From Ischnura elegans (Eukaryota > Arthropoda > Insecta > Odonata > Coenagrionidae): a stretch of 64,000 nucleotides of DNA. The translations under genes were made by a program, and so were the position numbers. The notes under the pieces were generated by a model. It was not told the DNA's origin and searched no databases. It was given only the letters and a program-made list of their open reading frames with translations. Below are positions 61,501-64,000 of this stretch, piece by piece (position 1 is the first letter of the stretch; each line of letters starts with the position of its first letter). The stretch spans positions 59,351,585 through 59,415,584 of the forward strand of contig NC_060251.1 in assembly GCF_921293095.1 (NCBI RefSeq), in the 5' to 3' direction.

Positions 61501-63403
61501 AAAAAGAACAATTAAAATACATACGTCTATTTTCATCGTAACACAACCCCAAATGTGTGAAAAAGCACTTCAGCTGCTAAATTCTAATTTTCAGTGGTTA
61601 CTGATACACCACAAGTTTGCTTAATTGTGGCTCAATTTTACTTACCTGCATGGACATAAACAATCAAATGTGAAACGAAAAATTAAATTAATCCTACTTG
61701 ATTAATACTTTGTGAAGTCAATTAAAACCTTTTTCAAGTAAGCTCAAGCCTTCAAAGGCTAGATTTATTAGACAAAAAACGCTGATTCTGCCATGGGAGG
61801 GAGTGAACTGATGTGATACCTATATTGAAGACAGGTAAATAATGTGAACATGAGAGTCATTAAAAAGATAGCATAAAAAACTTAAAAAATGACTTTGTAC
61901 GATTCAACAATATTACAGAAGTGAAAAACTGATACAATTCTACTGCATTCAATTACACATCTCTACACCAGGAACACTGATTCTGGAGGTAGTGAAGGGG
62001 AAATCTCTAGCAGCAGAAAAAAAAACATTTGTTGGTATATCTGAACAATTTGGGGTCCTTAATGCATTCAGCACAGAGCACGTCCATTGACGTGCGCTGC
62101 CGATCAGGCCGGGAGCCTACTTCTCCACCTTTGTACGTATCTAATACCCACTCCAGAGTCTTCCAATAGTGTGTATGGCCTTCAGCAGGCTTCACTCTTT
62201 CATACGGTGTGCACCATTCGTAAATAGCAGTAGCTGAACGGATGTCATGGGTCGGAAACCTCCCTCTATTTTTTGCCCATATTTTGCACTCCATGCAAGT
62301 GTATGTAATTATTTTTTATCAATATTTATGAATAAGATATTTATGATGTTGTAGATTATATGTAACATTTTATCTTTGCCTTTGTTTTCATTTTTTTCAT
62401 GCCAAATTATGATAAATACACATTTTTTTACCCAAAAATTTCTATTGTATATTAACTGTTTTTTTACTTTGTCTTGCTTATTCTACAGGTGGAATTTAAA
62501 GAAAATTATACGAGGGATAGCTCACCATTTTTTCAGCCCCGTAAATATTAATTTTTTATTGCTGCCTATGTTAACATATTCGGATAATTTATTTTTCTAC
62601 AAACATTCTCTCATCGAGACCTCAGGGAAAGAAAAAATCCTCTGCAGTAAATTTTCATTCCAACTTTGTGTAAATAGTATATTTTTTATCTTAATCGGTT
62701 GATTGCCTTCATATTTATAGTGATGCACGTAAAAAATCCAAAAAAGTTAATAAATATAGAAGTAGGTTTTGCATCAAAAGAATTATACATAATGAAGATT
62801 TATTATGCTTTGTTGTTTTAGAAAAATTTACTAGCTAAGAGTATTCTTTACCATGACCTCAGTGTGTCATGCCGGCACATTTTATAGTAGTATAAGCATA
62901 AACCATACCATCAAATACCATAATGATTTGATTCAACACATAGTACATATTTTGTACATTTTAAATATTGTGCGTACTGAATATATTGTGGTACATGTGC
63001 ACATCTTATAAGGACTTTGAACAAATTACTCCTGAATCGTACTGAGCCATATGTATATTTTATGTGAATAACGTGGATGGAAATGTAAAAGATTGTATCT
63101 CGCATTTCATTTGTTTCCTTCGACTAATTCCGAATCCTCTGGTTAAATTTTGTGGAAAAGTTTTAAATAGTTGTAAATTAATGTTACAGCCATGGAAACC
63201 AATTTATTCTCATAAATAACGAAACCATATTTAATCGTTAGTTCAGTATAAATTACGCTCGCCAAAATAATGGATGCTTGAGACCAGAAAGAGTTGTGAT
63301 ATTTTATAAAACTCACGCGATATCCAATTTCCAAGACATCAATGGGGTCATTGTCTCCCTTGCAGCCAGTAGATTCATCTAAGATCTCTGGATTCTCCCA
63401 TGT
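52513..63403 (-). CDS. Nurf-38: Soluble inorganic pyrophosphatase (family I), last six exons, 5' part outside window
   Basis: Hydrolyses pyrophosphate to phosphate in cytosol and nucleus; the Drosophila orthologue is also a subunit of the NURF chromatin remodeller (established knowledge). Exons in transcript order: 63403-63317, 59950-59887, 59811-59749, 58049-57836, 57082-56973, 52544-52513. All six have GT-AG borders and compatible phases and together encode 189 residues plus a TGA stop. Diagnostic motifs: GDNDPIDV, the family signature with metal-binding aspartates; [37 protein letters not shown]; and the EISC segment seen in animal enzymes. The protein ends DKWHHILLK. By comparison with the ~289-residue human enzyme about 105 N-terminal residues are missing; they should lie beyond position 64,000. 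The last exon codes only ten full residues and sits beyond a 4.4-kb intron. The start and promoter are not in the window. The family is certain; the orthologue name is by analogy. Confidence 0.95.
52545..56972 (-). other. Last intron of the pyrophosphatase gene
   Basis: 4.4 kb of AT-rich intron between the GTAAGA donor after 56973 and the TTTTTTCCAG acceptor before 52544. It contains the inverted repeat at 56,158-56,300 and a TA run near 53,143. No other exon is needed: the phases match directly across it. Confidence 0.8.
56158..56300. repeat. Inverted repeat, ~64-bp arms, in pyrophosphatase intron
   Basis: Left arm 56158-56221 (TATACGATACCTCC, CAACAATCACCCA) and right arm 56237-56300 (TGGGCGATTGTTG, GGAGGTATCGTATA) are inverted copies with scattered mismatches and a 15-bp loop. 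Probably a small foldback MITE. Confidence 0.8.
58579..59070. mobile_element. Foldback element with ~165-bp arms in pyrophosphatase intron
   Basis: Left arm 58579-58743 starts AAGGAGACGTCGCCAAAGTG; right arm 58906-59070 ends CACTTTGGCGATGTCTCCTT. Both carry the inverted blocks ATATAGGTAAGGTAGAAAAA, CTTCCACATAGGCC and TCGAGAGATATTCGC. The loop is about 160 bp. No coding capacity. Located between two pyrophosphatase exons (58,049 and 59,749). Confidence 0.85.
60440..61075 (+). pseudogene. LINE reverse-transcriptase C-terminus and 3' tail (RTE-like), degenerate
   Basis: A frame-broken stretch ending in 60559-60909 carries [53 protein letters not shown] and [19 protein letters not shown], the order typical of RTE/BovB-like ORF2 C-termini. 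After a stop the frame resumes as [20 protein letters not shown] and runs to a stop near 61,021. The 3' UTR follows, with CTCCATGGAAACC and a TAATCGGTAGAATACTTTAA tail. It lies in the intron of the pyrophosphatase gene between 59,950 and 63,317, in opposite orientation to the gene. Confidence 0.8.
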
Positions 63404-64000
63404 CTGTAATGATATAATAAAAGAAAATAATATTAACTCTTTTGCCCAAATAAAAAATCCACATGCACTAACTTTAGTTATGTGTATTAATATTTATCTT
63501 AGCTCCATGTTCACTGTTGGTAACAATAAGCAACATATATTAGTTCACTGGGATTGGATGAAGGCTGTTCTGAGGCAAAACAATGAATGATACACAACTT
63601 GAACTAAAAACGTTAATTAGGAGAAAAAAATTCCAAGGTCACAAAAATTTCATTCAAAATTGTATAATTGTTTTTAATGTATTACAACCACCTAGAAGTA
63701 ATATATTTGTTTTTAATGCATTTCAATGAATACAAAAATGATACACCAAAACATCGTAGCAACAACAGTTTTCGCACAAATTGCACACATAAATTAATAA
63801 AATGCATTATAGGAAGTTTATAATTTATCCAATGCATAAAAGTTTTTCATATTTTTGGTAAACTCTTATAGACAAACATGCCTACCATGGCAAATTCAAA
63901 GTTAAAATTGATTAACGAAATTAACAATAGGCTCCACACACTATGCACGCAGAAGATTTCTGACGGTGGGTTTAAGGCAATGAGAAGACATCATGAGTGG
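61080..64000. other. Pyrophosphatase introns, otherwise empty
   Basis: Apart from the exon at 63317-63403 and the coding-like segment near 62,007-62,300, this is AT-rich intron. I looked for the expected upstream exon (the region before TWENPEI) between 63,404 and 64,000 and found none. Confidence 0.6.
62007..62300 (-). other. Coding-like segment in a pyrophosphatase intron, unidentified
   Basis: About 95 open codons with a GC content visibly above the surrounding intron. Segments such as [38 protein letters not shown] and [16 protein letters not shown] read like real protein, with many W, Y and C residues. It has the same strand as the host gene but does not belong to pyrophosphatase. It may be an exon of a nested gene, a retroposed exon or a transposon protein fragment. 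I do not recognise it. Confidence 0.35.

Overview
The window is animal nuclear DNA, most probably from an insect or other arthropod with a repeat-rich, AT-rich genome. The evidence is GT-AG introns of several kilobases, poly(A) signals rather than operons, tRNA-derived SINEs, and hAT, pogo/Tigger-like, mariner and RTE-like elements. No bacterial, organellar or viral genes were seen. The species cannot be named from the sequence.

Region by region. (1) 1-15,200 is intergenic or deep-intronic. It holds MITEs (5,089-5,628), a foldback element (6,830-7,335), a LINE tail (7,397-7,540), a tRNA-derived SINE (12,800-12,905) and a perfect 104-bp palindrome (13,075-13,178). (2) 15,200-17,600 is GC-richer and carries one convincing minus-strand first coding exon (16,308-16,409) with a signal peptide; the rest of that gene was not found. 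(3) 17,600-37,000 is dominated by repeats: four copies of one ~665-bp TA-flanked MITE family, a mariner transposase relic, a LINE endonuclease relic, two SINEs, a 55-bp perfect hairpin, and a dispersed repeat with an internal ~50-bp tandem array. (4) 38,052-52,038, plus strand, is a complete four-exon gene for a zinc-knuckle protein of the ZCCHC7/Air1-Air2 type (about 985 residues). Its ~9.85-kb third intron is loaded with transposons: one hAT inside another, a 46.2-47.9 kb TIR element, and a pogo/Tigger-like MITE ending 21 bp before the last exon. (5) 52,513-63,403, minus strand, holds the last six exons of a family I soluble inorganic pyrophosphatase (in insects the Nurf-38 orthologue). Its N-terminal exons lie beyond the right edge.

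The two recognised genes converge tail to tail; their poly(A) signals lie within about 50 bp of each other near 52,350. Their products work separately: one as an RNA-binding subunit of nuclear RNA surveillance, the other clearing pyrophosphate (and, in flies, also part of the NURF remodeller). No self-contained new gene system was found. The most unusual points are the recent perfect palindromes, the transposon abutting a splice acceptor, the nested hAT pair, a KH-like segment in the zinc-knuckle protein, and two unassigned coding-like exons.
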